Assembly (NCBI GenBank): GCA_946811185.2
Contig: OX328109.1
Coordinates: forward strand, 41,462,129-41,526,128
From: Hippopus hippopus
Taxonomy: Eukaryota > Mollusca > Bivalvia > Cardiida > Cardiidae
DNA: 64,000 nucleotides
Direction of reading: 5' to 3'
Both the position numbers and the translations under genes were made by a program. The first letter of the stretch is position 1. The number at the start of each line of letters is the position of its first letter. Below, piece after piece: positions 1-11,822 of this stretch. The notes under the pieces are model-generated. The model searched no databases, was not told the origin of the DNA, and was given only the letters and a program-made list of their open reading frames with translations.

Positions 1-1180
1 ATAAGTATATAATTTAACAAGTTCAAGATTTATTTGAAAGAAATGTGTCACTAATAAGTGACTGATGCCCCTGATTGAAAGTAGAACTTTACAGGCAGGA
101 ATTAAACACAACATCTCCCCAACATTCCATTACCTGTGACCTACAAACATGGTTCTTGTGCTTGAAAAAGAGTGTCTGTGGTTAACATTTCTGCAAAGCA
201 ATACTGAAATTCTTTCAGAATTCAAAATGTTACAGGCCTGACATGAACACTGCCCAAAAATAACACATTTCACCTTGCCATGACTTTTACTTTTGACCTA
301 TGAACCTGACTCTTACTCATCAGTCATTGTTTCCATGTGGTTAGCATTTGTGCAAAGTTTTTTTTTTTAAATAAGTAATAAAGAAAGAATTTATGGCCCA
401 GACACAAATGTCATTGACAGACAGACAGACTGAGGGACAGACAAACATGGTTCTTGAATGCCACATATCATCTTTATGTGACTGACAATTATGCTGAGTT
501 GTACTGAAATTCTTTCATAACCGTAAAAAAGTTACAGGCCAGACACTAACACAACCCCTCAATTTTTCCGTTTTTTTTTCAACACATTTGACCTTCCTTT
601 GCCCTTAACCTATGGACAAGATTCTTACACACCACAATTGCTTTTATGTGCTTGACATTTCTGCACAGTTATGCTGAAATTCAGTTATACTAAGAAAAGT
701 TACAGGTTGTACATGAAAATAGCTCCAAAAATTTCCCTTTCTGACATATTTGACCTTACCGTTAACTTGACCTTTGATCCACAGACATGGTTCTTGCATG
801 CAACACATTGTTTTTATGTGGATGAAAATTCTGCAAAGTTATTTTCATAAATAAAAATGTTATAAGCTGGACACAAACCCTACCCCCACATTGAACCATA
901 CGTCACCTTGAACTTTGACCGACAGACATGGTTCTTTGACGCAACACATCATCCTTATGTGGTTGATGAGTCTGCTCTGTTACACTGACATTCATTTATA
1001 TTTTGAAAAATGTGACAGGCCAGACACAAATTTAAACCCACAAATTTACCTTTTTAAAAGCATTAAATTTGGACCTTTCTGTGACCTTGATCTTTGACCT
1101 ACTGACATGACACCTGCTCATGACAGCATTACCTTGAAGTTAACATTTGCACAAAGTTATTTTGAAATTAAATCCCAGGA
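1..1180. repeat. divergent tandem repeat, period about 150 bp
   Basis: The phrases 'ACATGGTTCTTG', 'TGTGGTTGACATTTCTGCA', 'GTTACAGGCC(A)GACA' and 'TGACCTTTGACC' recur about every 140-165 bases (for example near 150, 303, 447, 613, 788, 928 and 1107). It lies in an intron of the RRM/F-box gene or beyond it. No exon was seen. Confidence 0.7.
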
Positions 1181-1229
1181 AAACTAGAGCTGTCACTGAA
1201 TGTGACTTAATACCCCCGCCAGCGCTTTG

Positions 1230-1440
1230 ACAGAAACAGGCAATTATTTGTACACAGACGGACAAATGGTCGGACACACGGACGGACGAACGGACAGACA
1301 AGCTGATTCCAGTATACCCCCGAAAACATTCATTTTGCGGAGATATAAAAAGTTATGGCCCTGACATGAAAAAGTCACAGACTGACAGACAGGTGGATGG
1401 ACAGACAAAACGGACAGACCAAACAGAAACTATAAAAAGC
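1230..1440. repeat. GGACAGAC-rich simple repeat region
   Basis: Repeated GGACGGAC and GACAGACAGAC with 'AGTATACCCCCG'. It matches the end of a second repeat at about 27540-27605, so it is probably the tail of a dispersed repeat. Confidence 0.5.
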
Positions 1441-1471
1441 AGAGGAAATATTATGTTCTAGAATATCTTAC

Positions 1472-1655
1472 CACCAAATCTTTTGAAGAAATTGTGAAAA
1501 CTAAGTGACTTCAGAGAAATCCACGTATCTTGAACCACCCTCCTCCATCGCTGACATACTCTTTCTATAGCTACGCGTTCTTTGAAAGTCAGCATTGAGA
1601 ATATGTGTATCAAAACATCGTCAAACAGTTCATTGATATGGGTACCACTGGCCAT
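1472..1655 (-). CDS. RRM/F-box gene, exon 5 (F-box)
   Basis: The acceptor is TTTTTAAACAG|ATGGCC and the donor GGTG|GTAAG. It codes 61 residues holding the F-box. The first codon is ATG, so a transcript starting here could give an F-box-only protein, but a good acceptor directly before it and matching phase 0 favour an internal exon. Confidence 0.82.
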
Positions 1656-4600
1656 CTGTTTAAAAAGATAAAATACTAAACCTCAACAAAAAGAGCTCAG
1701 TGTTTCTCCAAGATGAAGATAGGTTCTGAAAACATCATGGGAAAAGGAGAAAAAAGCCAGTAACAATCATATCTGTCCATAATCCATCTTGTTTTCTACC
1801 CCTCCAAAGACAAACCCCATTACTTCAGACACAATCAATTTGTCATGAGCAAATACTTTGAATTAGGACAAGTCTATAACTGTCGTCTGGTAAAGCATAA
1901 GAGGGTCATATAACAAGACAAGACACATAGAAGCCATTTATTCCCTGCAGCCCACACTGATAACTTTACCTTTTAACCGACCGGCCGGGTAGCTCAGTGG
2001 TTGGCATATCTGACTTGTGACCTGGTAGCTGTGAGTTTGATACCCGTTTGAGGCAAACTTTCTTTCAAGCGATTTTTCATCTATCACCTCTTATGCATGT
2101 TAGAAAAGTAGTCATTGACTTGGAAAGAAAGTTGTGTCAGTAGTGGTGAGAGAAAGCCAGGAAATACATGCGTAGGTGCACTGACCGCCGTGGTATGACC
2201 TAAACTGTTAAAACAGGGTTAAACTCCAAAACAATCAATCAATTACCTTTTTACCAAAGGACAAATTCCTAGACTAGTTCAAATTTAAAGCATTTGCAGA
2301 TGGCAAATTAGATGCTAATGAAATGATTCAATCTACTTTTGAAAATAGAGAAAACATTGTTGGAAAAGTAGAAAATGACAGATACCAGCATTTTTCCCTT
2401 TTCAAACAATGTTTTTAATAGACCCCTTTCCAGAAGTCCTTAAAGGGTTGTAAGGAAATGCATTCACTGAAAGAGAGTCATTTCTTGCTGCAATCAGTTT
2501 TTGAGAAAACAAAAAAATTGTATTTTGATTAAATGAGAACAATGTTGTAAAGGGAAAACTTCCATCTTAGCACGGATTTTTCAGCTATATATACACATAA
2601 TAAAAAGTACTCACCTCACTTTGATCTATCCCATCATGTGACTCGATCTTACATTCTGACTGGTCTTGTGTGTCACATGCTGCATCCCATAATTCCTCAT
2701 CCTCATTCAATGATGAGCTCTGCCAAAATGTTGTTTTATTGGAGAGTTCTGCTGGTTTCACTCGCATGAGTCTGAAATAAGAAAAGTACAGGGCTGTTAC
2801 TGTTGTCATTGAGAGCAATTTGATATAAAAGTACTTAAAGGCTGTGTTGCTGTTGAGCTACCTTTTACAGTTTAAATTTCAAGCATCATTCAATATATAA
2901 AGGAAAATATGTTGAGAGAAATCAATGTCAACAAGATTCAAACACTTGACAGACAAAATTTGAAGAGAATTGAACTGAATAGCATTTTATGCCACATTAT
3001 TTCATCCATAACATGGCCACAGCTCATTTATATAATTATGTGCCATGGGTTTCATCACTTTAAGGATAGGGCATTGAAGTGTCTTGCCCAAGGACACTAT
3101 CGCACACACACACAAAACCCATTCCCATTAACCCTTTACCACACAATCCCAACTTTGAACGACCCTGAAAAAGAAGGCTTTTGAAAACATTGAGGGAATA
3201 GGAGAAAATGCTGGTAACCAGCATTTTCTCCATTTCCCACAATGTTTTCTACCCTTTCTGAGACAACTTTTCCTTTTTGAGGCAGATTTAATTTGTTGCC
3301 TGGCAATGCTTTCAATTTGGTCAAGTCCAAAATTAGGCTCTTTGGTAAAGGATTGCCGGAGACAGTGATGTAGGGGTTCAGCATTGGCCTCTTACATCAA
3401 GGTAACAGGTCTGAATCCTGTAATGAGCAGGATCAACCTTAGAACTAACCCTCATCCATGCCTGAGTACCGGTTTAGATTTTCAGGAAGTGATTGACTGT
3501 GATTAATTTTAGTTGTCAGGTTAATTGATTGAATTGTGTTTTATGCCGCTTTCAACATTATTTCAGTCATATCACGGTAAAAGCTCACATATTAATGTAT
3601 TACCGGGTTACCAGGCTAGGGCTCTGAAGTATCTTGCCCAAGACACTCCCACAAAACACCCAGTGGATCTAGTGAGACTTGAACCCAGGGCCTCCAGGTC
3701 ACGAGTCCTACACTTTACCACATACCCACACAGGACGGTGACCCCTTTACTTTTCAGGACTTGGTTCACAATTGATGTAAAATAGATAAGTCTAACAAAA
3801 ACAACCAATTCCTTTGGGCCAAGGGTGAGGAAAAAAACCTGGTATTGCCAAGTTTAAAACCTTACACCTTAAAAACAAAGCCACAAAACCAAACAGACAA
3901 AACATTTGATACTGTTCTTGGTTGAAAACTGTCTTTATGTATAAACCCTTTACCAGACAACAAAATTTTTTAACTTGCTCCAATTCAATACATTTGCATA
4001 CGACAAATTAAATATCACAAAAAAGACAGAATATGTCTTTGAAAGGATAGAAAATATTGTGGAAAAAAGGAGAAAATGCTGGTTACCAACATTTTCTCCC
4101 TTTCCCACATTGTTTTCAGAAGCCTTCTTCCTCAGGACTGTTACAACTTGGGACTGTTTAGTAAAACGTTAAATGGTTTATCCATGTGCATATTTGTTTA
4201 CCTGTCATCCAGAATTAGTTCCTCTTCTGTTGCCTGCAGAGATCTCTTCATTGAGACTTCATCTTTGAAAGTTATGAATGCAATGCTGCAATAATAAATT
4301 ATTTATCCCTTTACCTGCTAAGCGTGAATTTGTTAAGTTTTGGTTTGTATTGGAGTTTAGTGCCATTTAACAGTTTAGGTCATACCATGACGACCAGTAC
4401 ACCTACACCATGTGTTTCCTGGCTTTCTCACACCAGTGCTGACACAACTTTCTTTCCAAGCCACTGGCTGCTTTTCTCAGATGCATCAGAGGTGAAGGTC
4501 AAAAAATCTCTGGAAAGAAAGTCTGCCGCAACCGGGTATCAAACCACCAGGCAATGAGTCGGGGCTAACCACTGAGCTACCTGGCCGGGCGCCGAGCCCC

Positions 4601-7164
4601 GGTAGTGCAGTCAGTGGTGTAGAAGACTTAAAAACAGGGGGTTGCTAGTTCCAATCCCCAGCTTGGCGAATTCCTTTCAAATTATTTATGATACCGGTAG
4701 TTATTGCTACAGGACTCATTCCTCTCTTACCACTGATCATTGTTTCAACAATGGTTATATGGAAAAACAGCCAATTGCTCAGGAAGAATATTGTGCTATA
4801 TACTGGTAAAAGAAACTTCAGGAAAGCTGTCCAGACATAAATGAAATAATGTTGAAAATCATGTTAACCCTTTCCCAAACGACCAATTTTAGACTTCCAA
4901 ATTCGAAACATCTGCAGACATAGCCAGCACTTTCTCCTTTTCCGACAATGTTTTCAAAACCCTTCTTCCACAGTGTCATTGATAGTATAGTAAAAGGTTA
5001 AACAAGAATATTTTGAGTGTCCTAAGGGTGCCTGCTCAGTACAAGTTTGTCTGTACTTTAGAATTTTTTCTCTCACTTCCATTTTAAGAAGTATGAAATC
5101 AAATGTAAACTCTTTACCAAACAACAAAATTTTAGATTTGACCAAATTGAAAGAATCTGCAGATAACAGACTAAATGTGACTCATACGTAATGCCATTTT
5201 TAAGACTGCTCTAAATTCAAAGCATTTGCAGATGACATATAATTATATGGCACTGACGGTGGGATTTGTATCAGAAAGGGTAGCAAACATTGTGAGAAAA
5301 GGAGTGGTGGATACCAGCATTTTCTTCTTTTCCCACAATATTTTCTAAAGCCTTCTTCTTCAGGGTTGTTAAAACTCTTGACTGGTATAGGATTAAACAG
5401 GAAATGAAATAATGTCCTAATTTACCCTCTAGACCAGCCCTTTAAGTGATCCTTCACAATGTAGCAATGTTCCACAGGACCAAACTTTTTGAAAAACCTA
5501 GTCAGTTGATGGGACCTTATCTGAAAGATTTAAAAATTGTAATGCTAAGCTGTAAATAAACCAAATTTAAAATTTTTCAGTTAGTCATTTGATTTGTGTG
5601 TCTCTCTCTCCTGAATGTTATTTCAACGACGTCACAGTGGGAAAATAGCCAACAGCTTGTAAATAATTTGTATCTTTGTATGGTGTTTAATGCCAGTTCT
5701 AACATTTCTACAATTATATTGCACAGGGCAGAGCACAGGTCAATCTTAGCTTTCCCGGGATTTCTTTTTCCAGTACATGTACTTGGCAAATCATCCTTTC
5801 CAAGTCAATGGCTGCTTTCCTACAAAAACACCGTTGTAACAATGTTCAGCATGAACAAAGGAATGAATCCCGTTGCAATGGGGATCATAAATCCTCTGAC
5901 AGAAGTTGGCTGTGCTAGGAATCAAACCAGCACAATTGTATGAGCTTATGTTTTTATTAACCCTTTACAAAACAATTCTGACTTTAAGCAGTCCAGAGGA
6001 ATGGAGAAAATGATAGTTAACAGCGTAACACAATGTTTTCTACCTGTTTAGCCCTTTACCAAACAACGACATGATTTCACTATCCTTATAAAAAAGGCTA
6101 TTGAAAACTATATGTGAGTACTGGAGAAAATGCTGATAACCAGCATTTTTTTCCTATTCAAACAATATTTTCTACCCTTTCAAAGACCAATACCATCATT
6201 AGAGCCATATTTTATATGTCATCTGTAACTGCTTTCAATTTGGACCCTCCTAAAATTCTGTTGTTTTGTAAAATCCTATTAATTTAGCTACACTCCACCT
6301 GTTACCTGTAGTCTAAGAGCTTTATATTCAGACCAGTCTAAAATTTTGTCATCTGGTAAAGAGTTAAAGGACCCACATGGAATATCTTTGATTGCTCAAA
6401 ATCCAGCAATCATCTTACAACAGAATGTAGGACCCATGAAATCAAGGCTTGGATCTTTCAATTTTTCCACTGTGTATTTAATGAGTCCCTTTTTTTCAAA
6501 GCTCTGAAAAAACCTGTTGTACAACTGTTACTATTAAACCCTGTACATGAATTATAACTGATCATGTTTACATCATTACTTCAATCTTAGTATCATGCCA
6601 ATAGATCACTTATTCCTGTATGTCTTGAGCTTCACCAGTACTATACTGGAACTCGGAGTGTCTGGTAATCTGTTTACTAACCTTGAGGAAGAAGCTGTAA
6701 TGTCTACTGGCTTGGTCAACCACCAGGCACTAAACACAACATGTTGCTTAATTATCAGTTTATCACAGAGAGACATACACCACTTAGCACCACTGTAAGA
6801 GCAAGCTCAAATCTCTCTCTGCAATATATCATTTACTCCTTTTCCCACATTTTCAACTCTTACAAAATCAATCTCCTTCATTTAAAAGCCATAATTACTT
6901 GGGACATCCTAATGCAATATCTAAGGTTTCTTTGCTGTTGGACTTACCAAGTCGAGCCACTAAAGTTCGTATAACAAATTACAAAAAAATCTCTCTCGTT
7001 ACCATACAAGCTTGGGGATTGGTTTTCAGCTTATTTTGGCGACCACATTCTGTAAGTAAACCTACCCTGTAGCTGACATTTCCAACGAATATCTTCCTAT
7101 TGATGTTGTAGGCACTGTCTTTCGGAGGCTTCTCGCTGTTGCACGTGGTGCTGTCAAGACTCAT
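1472..7164 (-). CDS. RRM plus F-box protein, 5' part (gene runs off the left edge)
   Basis: Five exons on the minus strand join in phase: 7164-7066, 5520-5426, 4285-4202, 2771-2615 and 1655-1472. They give 206 residues plus one base of the next codon. Residues 24-33 (KIFVGNVSYR) are an RNP2 strand. Residues 64-71 (RGIAFITF) match the RNP1 octamer and are built across an exon junction, which strongly supports the splicing. LDDRLMRVKP (about 90-99) is the last RRM strand. An acidic, serine-rich linker follows. Residues about 155-195 form an F-box (FDDVLIHIFSMLTFKERVAI, then VCQRWRRV). F-box proteins bind Skp1 in SCF ubiquitin ligases and RRMs bind RNA, so a link between RNA binding and ubiquitination is inferred only. 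Leucine-rich repeats may follow beyond the window. C. elegans has annotated RRM/F-box proteins of this general kind (from memory). The start ATG at 7164 lies just before the RRM. No further exon is visible in 1-1471. Confidence 0.82.
1978..2250 (+). mobile_element. tRNA-derived SINE
   Basis: The tRNA-like head has box A (GGTAGCTCAGTGGTTGG) and box B (GAGTTTGATACCCG). The body carries 'CTTGGAAAGAAAG' and 'GTAGGTGCACTGACCGCC', and the tail is AATCAATCAATT. It is not a functional tRNA gene. Confidence 0.8.
2615..2771 (-). CDS. RRM/F-box gene, exon 4 (linker)
   Basis: The acceptor is TTATTTCAG|ACTCATG and the donor GTGAG|GTGAGT, phase 0. It codes the last RRM strand (RLMRVKPAEL) and then an acidic linker rich in D, E, S and Q. 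Confidence 0.8.
2975..3112 (-). mobile_element. SINE fragment
   Basis: Reverse copy of the SINE 3' half: 'ATTTTATGCCACATTATTTCA' and 'GTCTTGCCCAAGGACAC'. Confidence 0.55.
3128..3353 (-). mobile_element. family A TTAA miniature element
   Basis: Left end TTAACCCTTTACCACAC. The central hairpin (AATGCTGGTAACCAGCATT) is at about 3210. The right end decays to GGTAAAGGATT. Within the RRM/F-box gene, intron 3. Confidence 0.85.
3530..3735 (-). mobile_element. tRNA-derived SINE
   Basis: The reverse head reads 'GTGGTAAAGTGTAGGACTCG' with box B 'GGGTTCAAGTCTC'. Same family as the copy at 60189-60420. Confidence 0.75.
3942..4172 (+). mobile_element. family A TTAA miniature element
   Basis: Ends are AAACCCTTTACCAGAC and GTTAA. 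The central hairpin is at about 4075. It lies 29 bases downstream of the donor of RRM/F-box exon 3. Confidence 0.85.
4202..4285 (-). CDS. RRM/F-box gene, exon 3
   Basis: The acceptor is TTATTGCAG|CATTGC and the donor GACAG|GTAAAC. It codes 27 residues plus three split-codon bases: IAFITFKDEVSMKRSL completes RNP1 and helix 2 of the RRM. A family A miniature element ends 29 bases beyond the donor. Confidence 0.83.
4370..4594 (-). mobile_element. tRNA-derived SINE
   Basis: Reverse copy with box A GGTAGCTCAGTGGTTAG and box B GGTTTGATACCCGG. Its head meets the head of the next SINE. Confidence 0.75.
4593..4862 (+). mobile_element. tRNA-derived SINE, second subfamily
   Basis: The head reads 'GAGCCCCGGTAGTGCAGT' with 'GTTCCAATCCCC' as box B. 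The body has 'CAGGACTCATTCCTCTCTTA' and the tail 'TGAAATAATGTTGAAAAT'. Head-to-head with the preceding copy. Confidence 0.7.
4864..5001 (+). mobile_element. family A element with an internal deletion
   Basis: TTAACCCTTTCCCAAACGAC...TAGTAAAAGGTTAA, only 138 bp. The left hairpin arm has been lost. Confidence 0.75.
5107..5396 (+). mobile_element. composite family A elements
   Basis: Two left halves in series, then one hairpin (about 5300) and one right end GGTATAGGATTAA. It sits 30 bases from the donor of RRM/F-box exon 2. Confidence 0.65.
5426..5520 (-). CDS. RRM/F-box gene, exon 2
   Basis: The acceptor is CTTTCAG|ATAAGG and the donor AGAGG|GTAAAT. It codes 31 residues plus two bases. LTRFFKKFGPVEHCYIVKD is a typical RRM helix 1 and strand 2, and WSRG begins RNP1. 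The open frame is too short to stand out alone and was found from the RRM pattern and splice sites. Confidence 0.83.
5681..5937 (-). mobile_element. tRNA-derived SINE
   Basis: Reverse copy: 'GTGTTTAATGCCAGTTCTAA', 'CCAAGTCAATGGCTGCTTTC', 'GAATGAATCCCGT' and box B as 'GGAATCAAACCAGC'. Confidence 0.7.
5957..6372. mobile_element. degraded family A elements
   Basis: The starts TTAACCCTTTACAAAACA (5957) and 'AGCCCTTTACCAAACAAC' (6050), a hairpin at about 6140 and an end at about 6291 mark two decayed copies. A third end fragment lies near 6340-6367. Confidence 0.55.
7066..7164 (-). CDS. RRM/F-box gene, exon 1
   Basis: Starts at ATG 7164 and codes 33 residues ending in the RNP2 strand KIFVGNVSYR. 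The donor is AGG|GTAGGT at 7065, phase 0. Confidence 0.8.
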
Positions 7165-7567
7165 AGCGACAAGACATCAAAACTGATACTAGCAATGTTT
7201 TATTTTGCCTGGTTTTCGTGACCAAGAAACTGTTTTAGAGAAATAAATGCACTCTCACATGCATTCTTCTTCTACTTACACATGGCGAGTTTTGAATAAG
7301 GGGAAGTAACTTTTCTTGTAATCTTTCTCTATATCTCTATCTGGGTTGTCAATACTGATTCGTACCATACAAAGTTCGATCTCATCCTTTTGCATTGGTG
7401 GAAGAAGCAAGTGTTATCGCTGGAGGAAGTAGAACAAAATAAATTTAGAGGAGCAAATTAAATATAATAAAATTTTATTATTGGTAGATAATCCATTAAT
7501 CTAACATCATCAGCTCATAGAACTATGAATTGAATAAAATCCATCTTTTCAATTTACTCTTTCAACA

Positions 7568-7796
7568 TTAACCCTTTACCAAACGACAGAATTTTGGACT
7601 GAACCAAATTGAAAGCATTTTCAAATGACAAATTATTTGCAGTTCAAGTGGTGATTTCTGTCTTTGATGGGGTAGAAAGCATTTTGGGAAAAGGTGAAAA
7701 TGCTGGTTACCAGCATTTTCTTCTTTTCCCACCATGTTTTCAAAAGCCTTCTTCTTCAGGGCCGTTAAAACTCAGGACTGTTTGGTAAAGGGTTAA
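7568..7796 (+). mobile_element. family A TTAA miniature element, full length
   Basis: TTAACCCTTTACCAAACGAC to GGTAAAGGGTTAA, 229 bp with TTAA at both ends. The hairpin at about 7705 spans more than 40 bases. Confidence 0.9.
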
Positions 7797-7800
7797 ATGC

Positions 7801-8035
7801 TTAACCCTTTCCCACGTGACAAAATTTTAGACTGGTCCATTATGAAAGCACCTGTTATTAAAGCAAACAAATTTAATGGGATTTAAATGAAGGGATTTGT
7901 TGTTAGAATGTTAAATAATAGTGTAGGAAAAGAAGAAACTGATTGTTATGACCATTATCTTCTTTTCCCATAATGTTTTCAAAAGTCTTTTTCTATAGAG
8001 TTGTTAAAACCTGGGATTACTTGGTAAAAGGTTAA
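7801..8035 (+). mobile_element. family A TTAA miniature element
   Basis: TTAACCCTTTCCCACGTGAC to GGTAAAAGGTTAA, five bases after the previous copy. The hairpin has partly decayed. Confidence 0.8.
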
Positions 8036-8567
8036 AGTTTTCCTCTTCTGACAGATGAAAACACAACCTACTAAAATCCAAAACGATTTCTATCTTACAG
8101 GCTACACAGGCTTTTTGATGTAACAGTGTAGATCCAAGATCCAACAGCACCTTTTTTGCAGTCTGATCCTGATCTATACTGTCTGCAAAAAACACACAAA
8201 TTTTGCCTAGGGCTCTAATGGAGCTTAAATGTCACAGATTGGCTATATATGCATTACAACAATTCTTAAATATTTGGTCAACTAAAGCTATCTAATTAAA
8301 ATATAAAAAAAAATATTTAAGTCATTTCAAACCTGTTTACATTTCCTAATTCTGCAGAAAATACAGATAAATGATAATAGACAGATAAATGAAATAGAAA
8401 CTACAACCTGTCCTGAGATTTTTGGAAGTAAATTAAGAAACAGCACATTTTGAGAAGTTTCTCTTATTATATTTCTTTTGTCACTATGTATTTCTTTTCG
8501 ATACTTTCAAGTCAGTTTTGCTGGTTCTGAACTGGCTCCCACCAGGGACCATATTTGCCGATCACTC

Positions 8568-8792
8568 TTAACCCTCTCCCAAACAAACCCATGTTTTTAC
8601 GTGTCTGCAGTACAAGTCTTTTGAAAACACTGTGGGAAAAGGAGAAATTGCTTGTAACGAGCAATTTCTCCTTTTCCCACAGTGTTTTCTACCCGATTAC
8701 ACAACTTTCTGCCACTTTTATCAAAGTTAACGTCGTCTGCAAACTCTTTCAGTTTGAAAGAGTCTAAAATTTGTCGTTTGGGAAAGGATTAA
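8568..8792 (-). mobile_element. family A TTAA miniature element
   Basis: TTAACCCTCTCCCAAACAAA to GGGAAAGGATTAA. The hairpin loop differs (TTGCTTGTAACGAGCAA), but the arms still pair, which suggests paired changes or a sequence variant. Confidence 0.85.
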
Positions 8793-9065
8793 GTCTTATT
8801 CTAATTTTCTAAATTTAAAAGCACCACAATTTCTGACTGGCTAAACCATTTGGTTTAGTCAATCAAAATTTTTGTTACTTCAAAATTTAAAAAAATACGG
8901 AAAATTAGACTAATAATGTTCTTAAGAGTACTTGGTGAATACCGAATACGAACCCAGAACTCCGACACAAGAAAAGTTGTATCCTAATATCAAGGGTGGG
9001 CCTACTATAAAGTGATCCACAAGCACAAGCATGGAAATGTGCACTGACAGCCATGATATGACTTA

Positions 9066-9514
9066 AATCCTTACCAAAGAACAAAAATTTGGACTGATCC
9101 AAATCCAAAGCATCTGCTGACTACAAATTAAATGCAGCTCAATTGCTGGGATATGGCTTTAAAATGGTAAGAAACATCGTGGGAAATGGAGAAAAATGTT
9201 GGTTACCAGCATTTTCTTCTTTTCCCTGCAATGTTTTTAAAATGCATCTCACAATGTGTCCTTAAAACCTGGGATTGTCTGATTAAGGGTCAAGTCTTTA
9301 CCAAAAAATCCCGTTTTGATGACCCTGGGGAAGATAGCCTTTGAAAACATTGTAGGAAAAGAAGAAAATGCTGCTCACCAGCATTTTCTTCTGTTCCTAA
9401 AATGTTTTTTACCCTTTCAAAGACAAATCCCATCATTTCAGCCATTTGTAATTGTCGTCTGCAAATGTTTTAATTTAGATGAGCCTACAATCTTGTCTTT
9501 TGGTAAGGAGTTAA
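9066..9514. mobile_element. two abutting family A elements in opposite orientation
   Basis: The plus copy is at about 9066-9293 and the minus copy at about 9293-9514. The hairpins are at about 9205 and 9375. Confidence 0.75.
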
Positions 9515-9639
9515 ACAATGTTGAAAATAGCAAAGATAAATGAATAAATGTTCTGAAGAGAAGCTGTAGCCAATAAATATATTGATATACAACATACAAT
9601 CTTACTCCAAAGTATGTATTTGCAATAATTTTTCCTTTG

Positions 9640-9740
9640 AGCCACACAGTCCAGAGTTCTAATGACCTTAAAAACATAGTGGAAAAAAGAGAATATGCTA
9701 GTAGCCAGCATTTTCTCCTTTTCCATAAGATTTTCAAACC
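9640..9740 (-). mobile_element. family A fragment
   Basis: One end plus the hairpin (GAATATGCTAGTAGCCAGCA). The other half is absent. Confidence 0.6.
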
Positions 9741-11590
9741 TTCCAGAAGATATATTTCATTTTTTTGGTCTTATAACGAGTGACAGCGAGTTACGGGCGA
9801 CGCCCATAACAAGCGAAGCTCATTTTGCGGTAACACCGTTCTAGATTTTCAAAAATGAAATTCCGACTTCGTTCTGGGTTTTAGTCTAAATCTAAATAGG
9901 GATGACTAAAAATTGAGTGTCTTCCGGTTAGTCGCACAGCGTCACACGTATGACAATCTTTCGCACAATTACCTGATTGGTCAAAAATGACAAAAAATAT
10001 CTACCGATCGGATGATTACTTAAAAATCATTATCAGTTTAATCAGTACAGATTAACTAATTTCTTACTTACTTTCAGCGTATTAAGCGTCTATTTGTGTA
10101 TAAATATACGCAATGACCTGTGCTAGCAAATAATGACGTCAGTAATGCTACTATTCTTAGGTCATGCACGAGCCGTATTTCGCGGAAAAAATTGTGTCGA
10201 AGAAATCATGACTAAACTAGTTTTTTGGCTGTTTCAAAATACTATTTACATAGAAAGCCGGATTTATGATCTGTAAAAAGGGAGCTTAATGCATTTGCAA
10301 AAACTATGGACCCAGGTCGGCCTGTGCAGTCCGCGCAAGCTAACCTGGGTCAAAACTCTTTGCTAGATCTATTTTTCAACGTTTTACATGTCAAAGGACC
10401 AGTTTGCATGCCTTTTGATTCAGTCAGTTATCATACAATATGGATGTATAATTATGTGATGACTTGCTTGGTATCATACATCATGGAGATGCATTAAACC
10501 CTCTTTTACTGCAACATGGGTCAAATATATTTATTTAATGTTACAAAAGCTTGTTAATAGATCGAAAAGTTTGGCGTTTTTTTTTGCCATAAGTTGGATA
10601 TCTATCCGAAAACTTGGCAAATTTCTTTCCTAGGATTGATGATAGATCTAGATCTAGACATTGCGACAGAATTCATTCCTGTCTCTGCACTGATCACTGT
10701 TTCAACGATGGATGTACGTCGGAAAGAAGATGGGATGAAAAAGGAAAGCCACATAATCTGTAATCTGATGTTAGCGATCTAAGCACTCTGATTTTAAAGA
10801 AACTCCAGGTAAAACGTGGATAGACCTATGCATCAACGAAAAATTGAAAGAAAGATTTTGTTTGTTGTTTTTGTTTTTTCCTTTTGTATGTATATTCATT
10901 TCGACGGCAAGTGCACCTACCATGCGTTCCTGCAGTTCCTTTTACCAGTACTCTGCTCAATACTAGTATTCTTCCCAACCTACTGACCGAATCCTCGTAA
11001 AAATCAAAGTCTCTATTATATAGATCTAGATCTACATGCAGTGAGGAAATGTTCCCGTAAAATGGTCTTTACAAGTATATGAACCAATAATCATTCCAAG
11101 ATATTTTTCTGGACATAAATTAACGAAATTGTCAAGGAACTGTCTTTATTTTGTTCATGAAATCAGGGACAGTTCGCCCTATTTCACATGTATAAATCTA
11201 CGAAAGAAAAATGCTCTCTACTTTTGACAACGCTCAAAATTAGTTTTGGCAAAGATGGAATTCGAACTCAAAACCCTTTGATTTTAAGATCTAGAATGTA
11301 AGTCGTCATTCGAATTAATACATATTTGTTCCACAAACTATTCACGTCGCTCACATTGAGGCTTTGCCTTTTTCATATTATGACTAATTGTCTGCAATTA
11401 CTTTAGTCATAAACAAATCTAGAATTTTGCTGTTGGTAAACAGTTAAAGAAAAGTCACAGGCTGACAATTTTCCCTCATCAGATGCCTTGTAACAGGATC
11501 AGGAAAAATTCAAAGGGTCATAACTCCAGTTACAATCAACAAATCATGCATGAAAATTAAAGAGGCACAAGTTTCATGGAGGAAAGGCTG
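9741..11590. other. gene-poor stretch with repeat pieces
   Basis: No convincing exon. It contains a family C palindrome (about 10271-10370: GACCCAGGTC...GCTAACCTGGGTC), SINE body pieces at about 10625-10830 (+) and 10900-10990 (-), and several TAGATCTAGATCTA runs. I see nothing else. Confidence 0.5.
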
Positions 11591-11595
11591 TCTTT

Positions 11596-11822
11596 CACTC
11601 TTCACCAAATGACAAAGATCTAGACTTGTCCAAACTGAAAACATTTGCAGACCACAAATTAAAATTGGCTCAGATGATGAAATTTGTCTCTGAAAGGGTA
11701 GGAAACATTGTGGGAAAAGGAGAAAATGCTGGTTACCAGCATTTTCTCCTTTTCCAACAATGTTTTCAAAAGCCTTTTCCTTCAGGGTCATTAAAACTCA
11801 GGATTATATGGTAAAAGAGTTA
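11596..11822 (+). mobile_element. family A TTAA miniature element
   Basis: The left end has decayed (TCTTCACCAAATGAC). The hairpin at about 11730 and the right end GGTAAAAGAGTTAA are clear. Confidence 0.82.

Noticed and set aside
915..1097. 60-residue frame
   Set aside because: It lies in the divergent tandem repeat and shows no domain or splice context.
1983..2046. tRNA gene
   Set aside because: Boxes A and B are present, but the sequence runs into a SINE body with an AATC tail, and no cloverleaf with paired acceptor arms forms. The same holds for the heads at 22131 and 60189.
10594..10782. 62-residue frame
   Set aside because: It is made largely from a SINE body fragment.
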